Assembly: GCF_017916255.1 (NCBI RefSeq)
Contig: NZ_CP072827.1
Span: 1,426,001-1,490,000, forward strand
Direction of reading: 5' to 3'
DNA from: Streptomyces mobaraensis NBRC 13819 = DSM 40847
GTDB taxonomy: Bacteria; Actinomycetota; Actinomycetes; Streptomycetales; Streptomycetaceae
Length of the DNA stretch: 64,000 nucleotides
A program made the position numbers and the translations under genes. Positions 36,004 through 44,859 of this stretch are shown here, piece after piece. The notes beneath the pieces are model-generated. The model was not told the origin of the DNA, searched no databases, and saw only the letters and a program-made list of their open reading frames with translations. Positions within the stretch are counted from its first letter, which is position 1. Every line of letters starts with the position of its first letter.

Positions 36004-36735
36004 ATGAACGGGAGCGCGGCCGACCGGCTGTCGTCGGTGCTGCGGCCGGTGCACGCGGGCAACGGCTTCGAAGAGGCCCTGGAGCGGATACTGCGGATCA
36101 TACGCCTCGGCCTGGTGGCCGACGGCGAACGGCTGCCGTCGGAACGGGAGTTGGCCGAGCGGCTGCGGATCAGCAGGGTGACGCTCCGCGAGGTGCTGCG
36201 GGTGCTGCACGAGCAGGGGCTGGTGGAGAGCCGGCGCGGCCGGTACGGCGGAACGTTCGTCCACGCGCGCCCGGCACCGGCCCCGACGGCGGACGCGGCC
36301 GAACTGCGCCGCCGGGTCGCGGACGTGGACGTGGAGGACACCCTGCGGTTCCGCGAGGTCCTGGAACTCGGCGCGGCCGAACTGTGCGCCGCCCGGCCGC
36401 TCCCGCCCCAGGCGGCGGACCGGCTGCGCGCGGCCCTGACCGCCACCCGCGACGCCGCCCCGGACGACTACCGCCGCCACGACACCCTCTTCCACCTCAC
36501 CCTGGCCGAGCTGTCCGGCTCGGCGTCGCTGGCCGCGCAGTACTCGGCGGTGCGGGCGACCGTCAACCAACTCCTGGACTGCATCCCGCTGCTGGTCCGG
36601 AACCTGGAGCACTCGCAGCGCCAGCACGCGGCCCTCGCCGAGGCCGTCCTCCGGGGCGACCGGGACGCGGCGCGCGCGGCCATGCGCGAGCACTGCGCGG
36701 GGACGGCGGCACTGCTGCGGGGCTTCCTCGCCTGA
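36004..36735 (+). CDS. GntR-family (FadR/FCD) transcriptional regulator
   Basis: A 243-residue regulator. The winged helix spans residues 20-90, with GERLPSERELAERLRISRVT. The all-helical FCD ligand domain spans 105-235, with RFREVLELGAAELCAA, RRHDTLFHLTLAELSG and a final RAAMREHCAGTAALLRG carrying metal-binding His positions. The ATG at 36004 has GAAGGGG upstream. It stands between the ligase unit and the gamma-glutamyl hydrolase gene and likely represses both in the absence of the amine or a glutamylated intermediate. Confidence 0.93.
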   Translation: MNGSAADRLSSVLRPVHAGNGFEEALERILRIIRLGLVADGERLPSERELAERLRISRVTLREVLRVLHEQGLVESRRGRYGGTFVHARPAPAPTADAAELRRRVADVDVEDTLRFREVLELGAAELCAARPLPPQAADRLRAALTATRDAAPDDYRRHDTLFHLTLAELSGSASLAAQYSAVRATVNQLLDCIPLLVRNLEHSQRQHAALAEAVLRGDRDAARAAMREHCAGTAALLRGFLA

Positions 36736-36823
36736 ACCGGGCGCGGACGGGAGCGGGGGCGGCGGAGGGCGCGTCCAAGGGGCGCGAGGCGCGCGGGGGT
36801 TGCGCCACACGCCGTCCACGGGC

Positions 36824-36845
36824 AAAGGTACGGGGGGCGACCTTT
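36824..36845. promoter_or_regulatory. Inverted repeat before the gamma-glutamyl hydrolase gene
   Basis: AAAGGT and ACCTTT are separated by ten bases, about 95 bases upstream of the hydrolase start. The A/T-containing arms stand out in a GC-rich stretch. It could be an operator or part of a promoter, but it does not resemble the GntR site at 35975. Confidence 0.3.
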
Positions 36846-36939
36846 ACCGGCTCCCCACCGACGGGCGACGCCCGGCGGACGACGCCCGACCGGACCCCAC
36901 CCCGGCCGGTCCCCGCCACCGGAAAGGACGCGAGGACGC

Positions 36940-37740
36940 GTGACAACCCAGCAGAGCCGGCCCGTGCCCGCCCCTCGGGCGCCCCGGACCCACCAGCCGC
37001 TGATCGGGGTCAGCACCTACTCCACCCGGGCCCGCTGGGGCATCGCCTGGGACCAGCACGCGGCGCTGCTGCCGAGCACCTACCCGGAGTACGTCCGGCG
37101 GGCGGGCGGCCTGGCCGTCATGCTGCCGCCCGACGCCCCGGACGCCGCCCCCGCGCTCGTCGCACGCCTCGACGGCCTGGTCCTGGCGGGCGGCGAGGAC
37201 GTGGACCCCGCCCTCTACGGCGAGGAGCCGCACCCGCGCACCGGCCGCCCGGTCCCGGAGCGCGACCTGTGGGAACTGGCCCTGCTGGACGCGGCGTCGC
37301 GGCGCGGCATCCCGGTGCTGGGCATCTGCCGGGGCATGCAGCTGATGAACGTCCACGCCGGCGGCACCCTCAACCAGCACCTCCCGGAAACCGTGGGCCA
37401 CAAGGGCCACAACCCTCGGGTCGGCACCTTCGGCGACCACCTCGTGGAGGTGGTCCCGGGCACCCTGACGGCCCGTCTGATGCCCCTCCCGGTCGACGTC
37501 GCCACCCACCACCACCAGGGCGTCGCCCGGCTCGGCCGCGGTCTCGTCGCCTCGGCCCACGCGGAGGACGGCACCATCGAGGCGCTGGAACTCCCGTCCC
37601 CCGAGGGCCGCTTCGCCGTCGGCGTGCAGTGGCACCCGGAGGTCCGCGACGACCTGCGCCTCATCCGCGGACTGATCGCGGCTACCACGTCCCCGGCCCT
37701 CGCCACCGGGCGCGCTCCCGGCCGCCACCGGGCCCCGTGA
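36940..37740 (+). CDS. puuD: Gamma-glutamyl-gamma-aminobutyrate hydrolase family peptidase (class I amidotransferase fold)
   Basis: A 266-residue peptidase C26 enzyme. The nucleophile is Cys130 in VLGICRGMQLMNVHAGG; His232 and Glu234 (VQWHPEV) complete the triad. LAGGEDVDPALYGEEP is a family signature. It releases glutamate from the gamma-glutamylated carboxylic acid, the last step of the Puu-type pathway. The start is the GTG at 36940. It follows the gntR gene on the same strand with a 204-base gap, so it probably has its own promoter. The symbol follows the E. coli enzyme; the true substrate depends on the ligase. Confidence 0.92.
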   Translation: MTTQQSRPVPAPRAPRTHQPLIGVSTYSTRARWGIAWDQHAALLPSTYPEYVRRAGGLAVMLPPDAPDAAPALVARLDGLVLAGGEDVDPALYGEEPHPRTGRPVPERDLWELALLDAASRRGIPVLGICRGMQLMNVHAGGTLNQHLPETVGHKGHNPRVGTFGDHLVEVVPGTLTARLMPLPVDVATHHHQGVARLGRGLVASAHAEDGTIEALELPSPEGRFAVGVQWHPEVRDDLRLIRGLIAATTSPALATGRAPGRHRAP

Positions 37741-37764
37741 AGCCCGTCCCGCGAGAGGCCGCGC

Positions 37765-38697
37765 CTACCCCCGCGTCAGTCCCAGCAGGTCCCACGCCGG
37801 CCCCACCGGCCGCTGGCCCAGGGGCCAGACCGCGCGCAGGTCGCGTCGGAGGCCGAGTCCGGTGACGGGGACCTCGACGAGGCGGCGGGTGGCGAGTTCG
37901 TCGACGACGGCCAGTTCGCTGAGGACGGACGGGCCGGCGCCGCTCACGACCGCCGCCTTGACGGCCGTGGTCGAGGCGAGTTCCAGCAGTGGCGGGGCCG
38001 GGCCGTCCTCGGCGGCGAGGGCCGCGTCGAGGACCTGCCGGGTGCCGGAGCCGCTCTCGCGGAGGATCAGGGGGGTGGCTGCGAGCTCGGCGCGGGTGAG
38101 GGGCGTCCGGCGGCGGGCCCAGGGGTGGGTGGGCGCGGTGACCAGGACGAGCCGGTCGTGGCCGATGACGGCGCCGTCGAGGCCGGGCGGCACCTCCAGG
38201 CCCTCGACGAAGCCGAGGTCCGCCCGGCCCGCGAGGAGGCGGGCCGCCACGGCCGCCGAGTTGCCGGCGAACAGGGAGACGGCCGTCCCCGGCCGCTCGG
38301 TGCGCAGCGTGATCAGCCAGCCGGGCAGCAGGTACTCGGCGATGGTCATGCTCGCCGCGACCCGCAGCCGCGAGTCGCGGCGGGTGCGCAGCGCCTGGGC
38401 CCCGGCGTCCAGGGCCTCGGCCGCCTCGACGATCCGGCGCGCCCAGTCCGTCACCAGGACGCCCGCCGGGGTGAGCCGGGAGCCGCGCGGCGAGCGTTCC
38501 ACCAGGGCGACGCCCAGCATCCGCTCCATGCCCCGGAGGCGCCCGCTCGCGGCGGGCTGGGTGATGCCCAGTTCGCGGGCCGCGCGGCCGAGGCTGCCCA
38601 GCCGGGCCACGGCGAGCAGCAGTTCCAGGGCGGCCAGGTCGGGGACGCGCTCCGCGATCGGCCGCGGCGGGCCGAACGAGTCCGACGGGTAGGTCAT
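37765..38697 (-). CDS. LysR-family transcriptional regulator
   Basis: A 310-residue LysR protein. The HTH is at residues 18-77 (LAALELLLAVARLGSLGRAA, ITQPAASGRLRGMERMLG). The ligand-binding domain spans about 105-300 (RVAASMTIAEYLLPGWLI). A TAACCT -10 box lies six bases before the ATG, so the transcript may be leaderless. Divergent from the TDT transporter, which it likely controls. The PAASGRL recognition helix and ligand domain resemble CysB/CbbR-like regulators of anion use. Confidence 0.93.
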   Translation of the reverse strand: MTYPSDSFGPPRPIAERVPDLAALELLLAVARLGSLGRAARELGITQPAASGRLRGMERMLGVALVERSPRGSRLTPAGVLVTDWARRIVEAAEALDAGAQALRTRRDSRLRVAASMTIAEYLLPGWLITLRTERPGTAVSLFAGNSAAVAARLLAGRADLGFVEGLEVPPGLDGAVIGHDRLVLVTAPTHPWARRRTPLTRAELAATPLILRESGSGTRQVLDAALAAEDGPAPPLLELASTTAVKAAVVSGAGPSVLSELAVVDELATRRLVEVPVTGLGLRRDLRAVWPLGQRPVGPAWDLLGLTRG

Positions 38698-38703
38698 AAG
38701 TCC

Positions 38704-38719
38704 AGGTTATGTGGTCATA
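38704..38719. promoter_or_regulatory. LysR-box-like site and LysR -10
   Basis: TTATGTGGTCATA (38707-38719) fits T-N11-A with the inverted repeat TATG/CATA. It overlaps the minus-strand -10 TAACCT (38709-38704) that lies six bases before the lysR ATG. The position suits autoregulation and control of the divergent transporter. Confidence 0.5.
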
Positions 38720-38767
38720 GGAAGGCGGTCCCTGGTACGGGAGGGCCGGAAGGGCGAGCGTGGAGGC

Positions 38768-39943
38768 ATGAGCACGGTCGGTTCCCTCACCCCAGTCCCC
38801 CGCCCGGCGGCCCCGGATCCCGCCGCACCCTCCCCCGGCGTCCGCCGGCTGCGGCACCTCGGTCCGAACTGGTACGCGACGGTCATGGGCACCGCCATCG
38901 TGGCGAGCGCCGGCGCGGCGCTCCCGGGGCGGGCCCTGCCGCGCCCGGCACTGGAGGCCGTCTGGGTGCTGGCGACCGCGGCCCTCGTCGCGCTCCTCGC
39001 CGCCCGGGCCGCGCACTGGGCGCGTCACCGGGACCAGGCGGTCCGGCACCTCGCCGACCCGGCGGTGGCGCCGTTCTACGGCTGCCTGGCGATGGCCCTG
39101 CTGGCGGTCGGCGGCGCGACGCTCTCCGTGGGAGCGGGCGTGATCGGCGAACCGGCGGCGGTGGCGGTGGACGCGGTGCTGTGGTCGGCGGGCACCGTCG
39201 CCGGCCTGGTCGCCGCCGCCGGCGTCCCATACCTGATGGTGGCGCGGCACCGGGTCGAGCCCGGCACCGCCTCGCCCGTGTGGCTGCTGCCGGTCGTGGC
39301 GCCCATGGTGTCGGCGGCGCTCGGCCCGGCGCTCGTCGCGCACCTGCCGGCCGGGCAGCCGCGGGAGGCCCTGCTGCTCGGCTGCTACGCGCTGTTCGGG
39401 CTGAGCCTGCTGATGACGCTGCTGATCCTGCCGGTGCTGTTCTCCCGGCTGGTCCACCACGGCCCGCTGCCGCTCGCCCTCACCCCGACGCTGTTCCTCG
39501 TCCTGGGCCCGCTGGGGCAGTCCACCACAGCGGTGAACAACCTCGCCGACGCCGCCCCGGGCGCGGTCGGCGGCCCGTACCCGGCGGCGATGACGGCCTT
39601 CGCGGTGCTGTACGGCGTGCCGGTGCTGGGCTTCGCCCTGCTGTGGCTGGCCTTCGCCACGGCCATGGTGGTCCGGGCGGCCCGCTCCGGCATGGGGTTC
39701 ACGATGACCTGGTGGGCGTTCACCTTCCCGGTCGGCACCTGCGTCACGGGCGCCGCGGGGCTGGCGCGCCACACCGGGCTGCACGCCCTCACCTGGCTCG
39801 CGGTCGCCCTGTACGCGGTGCTGGTGGCGGCCTGGGCGGTCGCGGCCGTGCGGACCGCGGGCGGGCTGGTCAGCGGACGGCTGTTCGCAGCGCCCGTCCC
39901 AGCACCTCGGGCGCCTGCGTCAACGACGGCCCGTACCAGGTGA
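38768..39943 (+). CDS. TDT-family transporter (tellurite-resistance/dicarboxylate, SLAC1 fold)
   Basis: A 391-residue membrane protein with ten helices and the family opening RHLGPNWYATVMGTAIVAS. Mid-protein GLSLLMTLLILPVLFSRL and the late TFPVGTCVTGAAGLAR are also typical. TDT proteins move C4-dicarboxylates, sulfite or tellurite-related anions. The ATG at 38768 is adopted by comparison with relatives; an ATG at 38711 would add 19 residues but overlaps the LysR-box. LysR control is likely. The 3' end overlaps the convergent metal-receptor gene by 74 bases. Confidence 0.87.
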   Translation: MSTVGSLTPVPRPAAPDPAAPSPGVRRLRHLGPNWYATVMGTAIVASAGAALPGRALPRPALEAVWVLATAALVALLAARAAHWARHRDQAVRHLADPAVAPFYGCLAMALLAVGGATLSVGAGVIGEPAAVAVDAVLWSAGTVAGLVAAAGVPYLMVARHRVEPGTASPVWLLPVVAPMVSAALGPALVAHLPAGQPREALLLGCYALFGLSLLMTLLILPVLFSRLVHHGPLPLALTPTLFLVLGPLGQSTTAVNNLADAAPGAVGGPYPAAMTAFAVLYGVPVLGFALLWLAFATAMVVRAARSGMGFTMTWWAFTFPVGTCVTGAAGLARHTGLHALTWLAVALYAVLVAAWAVAAVRTAGGLVSGRLFAAPVPAPRAPASTTARTR

Positions 39944-40616
39944 GATGACGGCCGCTGACCAGCGCGGCGGGGAGCCCGGGGAACGCCTCGGGCCCGTCGT
40001 CGCGCGTGAAGCGGTACGGCTCGTCGGGCAGCACGACCAGGTCCGCGCCGCTCGCCCGCAGCTCCTCCAGCGGGACGCGCGGGTAGCGCTCGGCATGGTC
40101 GGCGTGGACATGGCGGACGCCGAGCCGGGCGAGGACGTCGCCGGCGAAGGTGTCCCGCCCGAGCACCATCCACGGCCGGCGCCACACCGGAACCACCGCG
40201 CTCAACACGGGAGTCGCGGCGCCCACATCCCGCCAGGCGTCCCGCGCGTCCGCCAGCCACCCGGGCGCGGACAGCCCGCAGCCGGCCACGAGCAGCCGCT
40301 CCAGCTCGTCGAACGCCTGCTCCAGCGAACGCACTTCGGTCACCAGCACCGCGAGTCCGGCCGCGCGCAGGGCGGCGAGGTCGGGAGCGCGGTTCTCCTC
40401 CTCGTTGGCGACGACGAGGTCCGGCGCGAGCGCGGCGATCCGCGCGACGTCGGGGTTCTTGGTCCCGCCGACCCGGACGACGTCCAGCCCCGGCGGGTGC
40501 TCGCACCAGTCCGTGGCCCCGACGAGCACCTCGGGCGCGGTGGCGGCGACGGCCTCGGTGAGCGACGGGACGAGCGAGACGACGCGGCGTACGGTTCGCT
40601 TGGGCGACGTGGTCAC
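39870..40616 (-). CDS. Helical-backbone metal-receptor protein without signal peptide
   Basis: A 248-residue protein of the BtuF/FhuD-like class III binding fold. It has RVVSLVPSLTEAVAATAPEV at the start, then GATDWCEHPPG and DLVVANEEENR, and a final SGRHLTWYGPSL. The group binds cobalamin, iron chelates or other metal complexes. No signal peptide or lipobox is present, and no ABC permease or ATPase is adjacent, so it may act in the cytoplasm. The GTG at 40616 is the likely start. The last 74 coding bases lie antisense to the end of the TDT gene. Confidence 0.82.
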   Translation of the reverse strand: MTTSPKRTVRRVVSLVPSLTEAVAATAPEVLVGATDWCEHPPGLDVVRVGGTKNPDVARIAALAPDLVVANEEENRAPDLAALRAAGLAVLVTEVRSLEQAFDELERLLVAGCGLSAPGWLADARDAWRDVGAATPVLSAVVPVWRRPWMVLGRDTFAGDVLARLGVRHVHADHAERYPRVPLEELRASGADLVVLPDEPYRFTRDDGPEAFPGLPAALVSGRHLTWYGPSLTQAPEVLGRALRTAVR

Positions 40617-40645
40617 CGTGCCACGGTACGCCGCCGACGGGGGGA

Positions 40646-40846
40646 TGCCCCGGTCCCGCCCCTTCGCCGTTTCTTGCGGGGGCAAGCCCCCGCACCCCCG
40701 AAACCGCGCTCCGCGCGGTTGTCCTCAAGCGCCGGACGGGCTGAATATTCAGCCCGTCCGGCGCTTGAGGACGAGCGGCGAAGCCGCGACAAGCGGGGTC
40801 TGGGGCGGCAGCCCCAGGAAACGGTGAAAGGGCGGGACCGGGGCAC
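40646..40846. repeat. Multi-stem intergenic element, full copy D
   Basis: A copy of about 201 bases with outer arms from TGCCCCGG to CCGGGGCA and the same nested hairpins. The central stem is a perfect palindrome around AATATT. It carries CAAGCG/CGCTTG where copies A and C have CAAACG/CGTTTG, a paired change that keeps the stem. It lies 20 bases from the stop of the ABC transporter gene and 29 bases before the start of the co-oriented metal-receptor gene. Confidence 0.93.
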
Positions 40847-40866
40847 CGCCCGCCGCAGGCGCTACC

Positions 40867-42669
40867 TCAGGACGTCTTCACCGGCGCCAGCCGGTCCAGC
40901 AACCCCGGGTGGGCATCAAGCCAACGCCCGGCGGACGCCTTCTCCTTGCCCTTGCCGCCCTTCTGGATCTCGGCCTCCAGGGAGGCGAGGTCCTTCTCGG
41001 ACATCGAGAACCCCTTCACCCACTCCGCGATCCGCGGGAAGTCGGCGGCGAAGTCCTTCTTGCCCACGACGTGCAGCTTCTCGCCCTTGCCCCAGGCCCC
41101 CTTGGGGTCCTTGAGCTTCTTGAGGTCGTAGGTGCCGTACGCCCAGTGCGGCGACCACAGGGTGGTGACGACGGGCTCCTTGTTCTTGATGGCCCGGTCG
41201 AGCTCGGCGAGCATCGTGGAGGTGGAGGACGAGACGACCTTGTACTCGCCGTCCAGGCCGTAGTCCTTGAGGACGTTGCCGTTGAGCTTGCCCATCATGC
41301 CGGCGCTGGCCTCGATGCCGACGATCTTCCCGCCGAACTTCCCGGCCTTGCCCTTGAGGTCCTCCAGCGAGTTCACGTCCTTGACGTAGGACGGGACGGT
41401 CAGCTCCAGGGAGGTGGGGCCGTACCAGGTGCCGAGGTCGCTGAGCTTGTCGCCGTAGCGGTCCATGTACTGCTGGTGCGTGGTCGGCAGCCAGGAGTCG
41501 AACTGGACGTCCATCTGGCCCTGGGCCAGCGCGGTGTACAGCGGCCCGGGGTCGAGCTGCTTGACCTCGGGCTTGTAGCCGCGGGCCTCCAGGACGTTCT
41601 GCCAGAGGTAGGTGGTGGCGACGGCCTCGTCCCAGGGGAAGTAGCCGATCTTCACCTTCTGGCCGCGGCCGACGTCGGCCCCGGCGGCGACGCTCTCCCG
41701 CTCGCCGCCGACCAGGTGCATACCGCCCGCGACGAGGGCGAGGACGACGACGCCGACGGTGGCGACGGCGGTGCCGGGCCGGTAGTTCAGCACGGCCGAG
41801 GGCCGGGCGGTCGCGGCGGACTTGGCGGACGCGCGGCGGCCGAGCGGGGAGACCCGCTTGCCGAGCGCGCCGGTCATCCGGTCCAGGTACATGGCGAGGA
41901 CGACGACCGCGAGGCCGCTCTCCACACCGCCGCCGATGTCGACCTGGGTGACGGCCGCGTACACCGTCTCACCGAGGCCGCCCGCGCCCGCCATGCCCGC
42001 GATGACGACCATGGACAGCGCCAGCATGATGACCTGGTTGACGCCCGCCATGATGGTGGGCAGCGCCAGCGGGAGCTGGACGCGGGTGAGGGTGTGCCGC
42101 GGGGTGGTGCCGAACGCCCGGGCGGCCTCGACGAGTTCGCCGTCCACCTGGCGGATGCCCAGCTCGGTCATCCGGACGCCGGGCGGCATCGAGAAGATGA
42201 TCGTCGCGAACAGGCCCGGGATCGGGCCGATCGAGAAGAACATCACGCCGGGGATCAGGTAGACGAACGCCGGCATGGTCTGCATCAGGTCCAGCACCGG
42301 CCGCAGCGCCCGGCTGACGCGCTGGTCGCGGGCGGCCCAGATGCCCAGCGGCACCGCGAGCAGCAGGGTGATGAAGCTGGCGACGAGGACGAGCGACAGC
42401 GTCGCGGTGGCCTCGTCCCACAGCTCGAAGGAGTCGATCAGGGCGAGCCCCGCGAAGGCGAACACCCCGGCGAGCAGCCCGCGCAGCCACCAGGCGACGA
42501 CGGCCAGGATGCCCGCCATCAGCAGCGCGTCGGGGGCTTCGAGCACCGCGTGCACACCGTCGTAGAGGCCGGTCAGGACGGTGCTGATGGCGTCGAACAG
42601 CCAGGAGAGGTGGGTCTGGAGCCAGTCCACGGCGGACTGCGCCCAGGAGCCGAGCTTGATCCTAGGCAT
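40867..42669 (-). CDS. proW: Glycine-betaine/proline ABC transporter, permease fused to substrate-binding domain
   Basis: A 600-residue fusion. Residues 1-290 form the ProW/OpuAB permease with the EAA loop near ELVEAARAFGTTPRHTL. Residues 335-595 form an OpuAC/ProX binding domain (VKIGYFPWDEAVATTYLW; Trp/Tyr residues for the betaine cage; LAQGQMDVQFDSWLPTTH). A membrane helix at about 300-320 links them, so the binding domain is displayed outside. The start at 42669 overlaps the ATPase stop by eight bases. It imports osmoprotectants. Such fusions are common in actinobacteria. Confidence 0.94.
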   Translation of the reverse strand: MPRIKLGSWAQSAVDWLQTHLSWLFDAISTVLTGLYDGVHAVLEAPDALLMAGILAVVAWWLRGLLAGVFAFAGLALIDSFELWDEATATLSLVLVASFITLLLAVPLGIWAARDQRVSRALRPVLDLMQTMPAFVYLIPGVMFFSIGPIPGLFATIIFSMPPGVRMTELGIRQVDGELVEAARAFGTTPRHTLTRVQLPLALPTIMAGVNQVIMLALSMVVIAGMAGAGGLGETVYAAVTQVDIGGGVESGLAVVVLAMYLDRMTGALGKRVSPLGRRASAKSAATARPSAVLNYRPGTAVATVGVVVLALVAGGMHLVGGERESVAAGADVGRGQKVKIGYFPWDEAVATTYLWQNVLEARGYKPEVKQLDPGPLYTALAQGQMDVQFDSWLPTTHQQYMDRYGDKLSDLGTWYGPTSLELTVPSYVKDVNSLEDLKGKAGKFGGKIVGIEASAGMMGKLNGNVLKDYGLDGEYKVVSSSTSTMLAELDRAIKNKEPVVTTLWSPHWAYGTYDLKKLKDPKGAWGKGEKLHVVGKKDFAADFPRIAEWVKGFSMSEKDLASLEAEIQKGGKGKEKASAGRWLDAHPGLLDRLAPVKTS

Positions 42670-43693
42670 GGGCGGTCACCCCCGCCGGCTGCTCGCCGAG
42701 CACGGCCAGCAGCCGGTCCCGGGTGACCACCCCCGCCGGGGCGCCGTCGGCGCCGGTCACGGCGACCGGGCCGGTGCCGAGGGCCAGCGGGGCGAACAGG
42801 TCGGCCAGCGGCGTGTCCGCGGCCACGGTGGCGACGGCGTCCGCGCCGGAACCGTCCTCCGCGACGGAACCGGCGGTGAGGACCCGCGAGCGGTCGACGT
42901 CCTGGATGAAGGAGGCGACGTAGTCGTTGGCGGGCCGGACGAGGATGTCCTCGGCGGTGCCGTTCTGGACGATGCGGCCGTCGCGCATGACGGCGACGCG
43001 GTCGCCGAGGCGCATGGCCTCGTTGAGGTCATGGGTGATGAACACGATGGTCTTCTTCAGCCGCTTCTGCAGGTCCAGCAGCTGGTCCTGCATATCGCGG
43101 CGGATCAGGGGGTCGAGGGCGCTGAAGGACTCGTCCATCAGCAGCAGGTCGGCGTCGGTGGCCAGGGCGCGGGCGAGGCCCACGCGCTGCTGCATGCCGC
43201 CGGACAGCTCGTCGGGCCAGGAGCGCTCCCAGCCGCCGAGCCCGGCGAGTTCCAGGGCCTCGGCGGCCCGCCGGTCGCGCTCGGCGCGCGGGACGCCGCG
43301 CACCTCCAGGCCGTAGCCCGCGTTCTCGAGCACGCTGCGGTGCGGGAAGAGGGCGAAGTGCTGGAAGACCATGCTGATGTTGCGCGAGCGGACCTCGCGC
43401 AGCTCGGCGGGGGTGAGGGCGGTCAGGTCGCGCCCGTCGTAGGAGACCCGGCCGGAGGTGGGGTCCAGGAGGCCGTTGAGCATCCGGAGCAGGGTGGACT
43501 TGCCGGAGCCCGAGAGACCCATCACGACGAAGATCTCGCCGGCCTCGACCTCGAACGAGGCGTCGATCACGGCTGCCGTGGTGCCGTCCGCACGCAGCTC
43601 GTCGCGGCTCGCGCCGCCTTCGAGCCGCTTGACGGCGGCTTCGGGTCGTTTGCCGAACACTTTGTACAAGTGCTCGGCCTTCAGCCTGGACAC
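42662..43693 (-). CDS. proV: Glycine-betaine/proline ABC transporter ATP-binding protein
   Basis: A 343-residue ATPase of the OpuAA/ProV type. Walker A is GLSGSGKST (59-67), the Q-loop is SMVFQHFALFPHRSV, the signature is LSGGMQQR and Walker B is LLLMDESFSALDP. A C-terminal CBS-like regulatory domain follows about residue 275. The N-terminal KAEHLYKVFG is diagnostic. The GTG at 43693 has GAGG five bases upstream; GTG at 43699 is an alternative. It is the first gene of the two-gene osmoprotectant unit and diverges from the exonuclease gene. Confidence 0.95.
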   Translation of the reverse strand: MSRLKAEHLYKVFGKRPEAAVKRLEGGASRDELRADGTTAAVIDASFEVEAGEIFVVMGLSGSGKSTLLRMLNGLLDPTSGRVSYDGRDLTALTPAELREVRSRNISMVFQHFALFPHRSVLENAGYGLEVRGVPRAERDRRAAEALELAGLGGWERSWPDELSGGMQQRVGLARALATDADLLLMDESFSALDPLIRRDMQDQLLDLQKRLKKTIVFITHDLNEAMRLGDRVAVMRDGRIVQNGTAEDILVRPANDYVASFIQDVDRSRVLTAGSVAEDGSGADAVATVAADTPLADLFAPLALGTGPVAVTGADGAPAGVVTRDRLLAVLGEQPAGVTAHA

Positions 43694-43857
43694 ATACACC
43701 TCACGGGTCGAACCTGGTGACGCCCGCCTCCCCCCGGCGGGCGGCCGTGGAACGGGACGGGCATCGGGCCCGCGTCCCGTGCGCGCCGTTCCGGCACAGA
43801 CGGGTCCGCTCCGCGGCCGCGCCTGCCCCGGTTTCCCGGGAGCAAACGGAAGAGTGA

Positions 43858-43880
43858 TCCACTTCACATCCGCTCCACTT
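43858..43880. promoter_or_regulatory. TCCACTT direct repeat upstream of proV
   Basis: TCCACTT occurs at 43858-43864 and 43874-43880, 16 bases apart, about 165-187 bases upstream of proV. It lies within the divergent region shared with the exonuclease gene. The first copy is also part of AGTG-ATC-CACT. It could be a regulator or -35 region; no osmotic regulator site is known to me with this sequence. Confidence 0.25.
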
Positions 43881-43921
43881 GGGGCCGAGGGTGTGTCAGT
43901 GACGTACGGCATGATCGGGGT

Positions 43922-44857
43922 GTGACGCGACGCCTGATGCTCCTCGACACCGCCTCCCTCTACTTCCGCGCGTACTTCGGCGTCCCGGAGTCGGTGCGGG
44001 CCCCCGACGGCACGCCCGTGAACGCGGTGCGCGGCCTGCTGGACTTCATCGCCCGCCTCGTCCAGGACCACCGCCCGGACGACCTCGTGGCCTGCATGGA
44101 CGAGGACTGGCGCCCGCAGTGGCGGGTGGACCTCATCCCGTCCTACAAGGCGCACCGGGTGGCCCGAGAAGGAGGGGCGGTCGCGGGCGGAACGGACGAG
44201 GAGGAGGTGCCGGACACCCTCTCCCCCCAGGTCCCGGTGATCGAGCAAGTGCTGGACGCGGTGGGCATCGCCCGCGTCGGCGCGCCGGGATACGAGGCCG
44301 ACGACGTGATCGGCACGCTCACCGCGCGGGCCGCCGGCCCGGTGGACGTGGTCACCGGCGACCGGGACCTCTACCAGCTGGTCGACGACGCCCGCGGAGT
44401 ACGCGTGCTCTACCCGGTGAAGGGCGTCGGCACGCTCCAGATGGTGGACGAGGCGGTACTGCGGGAGAAGTACGGGGTGGACGGCCCCGGCTACGCCGAC
44501 CTGGCGCTGCTGCGCGGCGACCCCAGCGACGGGCTGCCCGGCGTGCCGAGCGTCGGTGAGAAGACGGCGGCGAAGCTGCTGGCCGCGTACGGCGACCTGG
44601 CGGGGATCCTCGCGGCCGTGGCCGACCCGGCGTCGAAGCTGACCCCGGCCCAGCGGCGGCGGCTGGACGAGGCGCGCCCGTATCTGGCCGTGGCGCCGAA
44701 GGTGGTGCGGGTGGCGTCCGACGTGGCGCTGCCGCCGTTCGACGCGGCCCTGCCCGCCGGCCCGCGCGACGCGCACGCCCTGAACGCGCTGGCCGAGCGG
44801 TGGGGGCTGGGCGGATCCTTGCAGCGGCTGCTGTCCGCCCTTCCCGGGGAGGAGTAA
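43922..44857 (+). CDS. 5'-3' exonuclease (Pol I N-terminal/FEN-like)
   Basis: A 311-residue stand-alone FEN-family nuclease. Metal-binding Asp clusters are visible: LMLLDTASLYFRAYFG, ACMDEDWRPQWR, GYEADDVIGTL, VTGDRDLYQLVDD, and the helix-hairpin-helix GDPSDGLPGVPSVGEKTAAK. It removes RNA primers or 5' flaps in replication and repair. The GTG at 43922 lies six bases after CATGAT, so the mRNA may be nearly leaderless. The TAA is three bases from an iron box of the next gene. Confidence 0.92.
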   Translation: MTRRLMLLDTASLYFRAYFGVPESVRAPDGTPVNAVRGLLDFIARLVQDHRPDDLVACMDEDWRPQWRVDLIPSYKAHRVAREGGAVAGGTDEEEVPDTLSPQVPVIEQVLDAVGIARVGAPGYEADDVIGTLTARAAGPVDVVTGDRDLYQLVDDARGVRVLYPVKGVGTLQMVDEAVLREKYGVDGPGYADLALLRGDPSDGLPGVPSVGEKTAAKLLAAYGDLAGILAAVADPASKLTPAQRRRLDEARPYLAVAPKVVRVASDVALPPFDAALPAGPRDAHALNALAERWGLGGSLQRLLSALPGEE

Positions 44858-44859
44858 TG

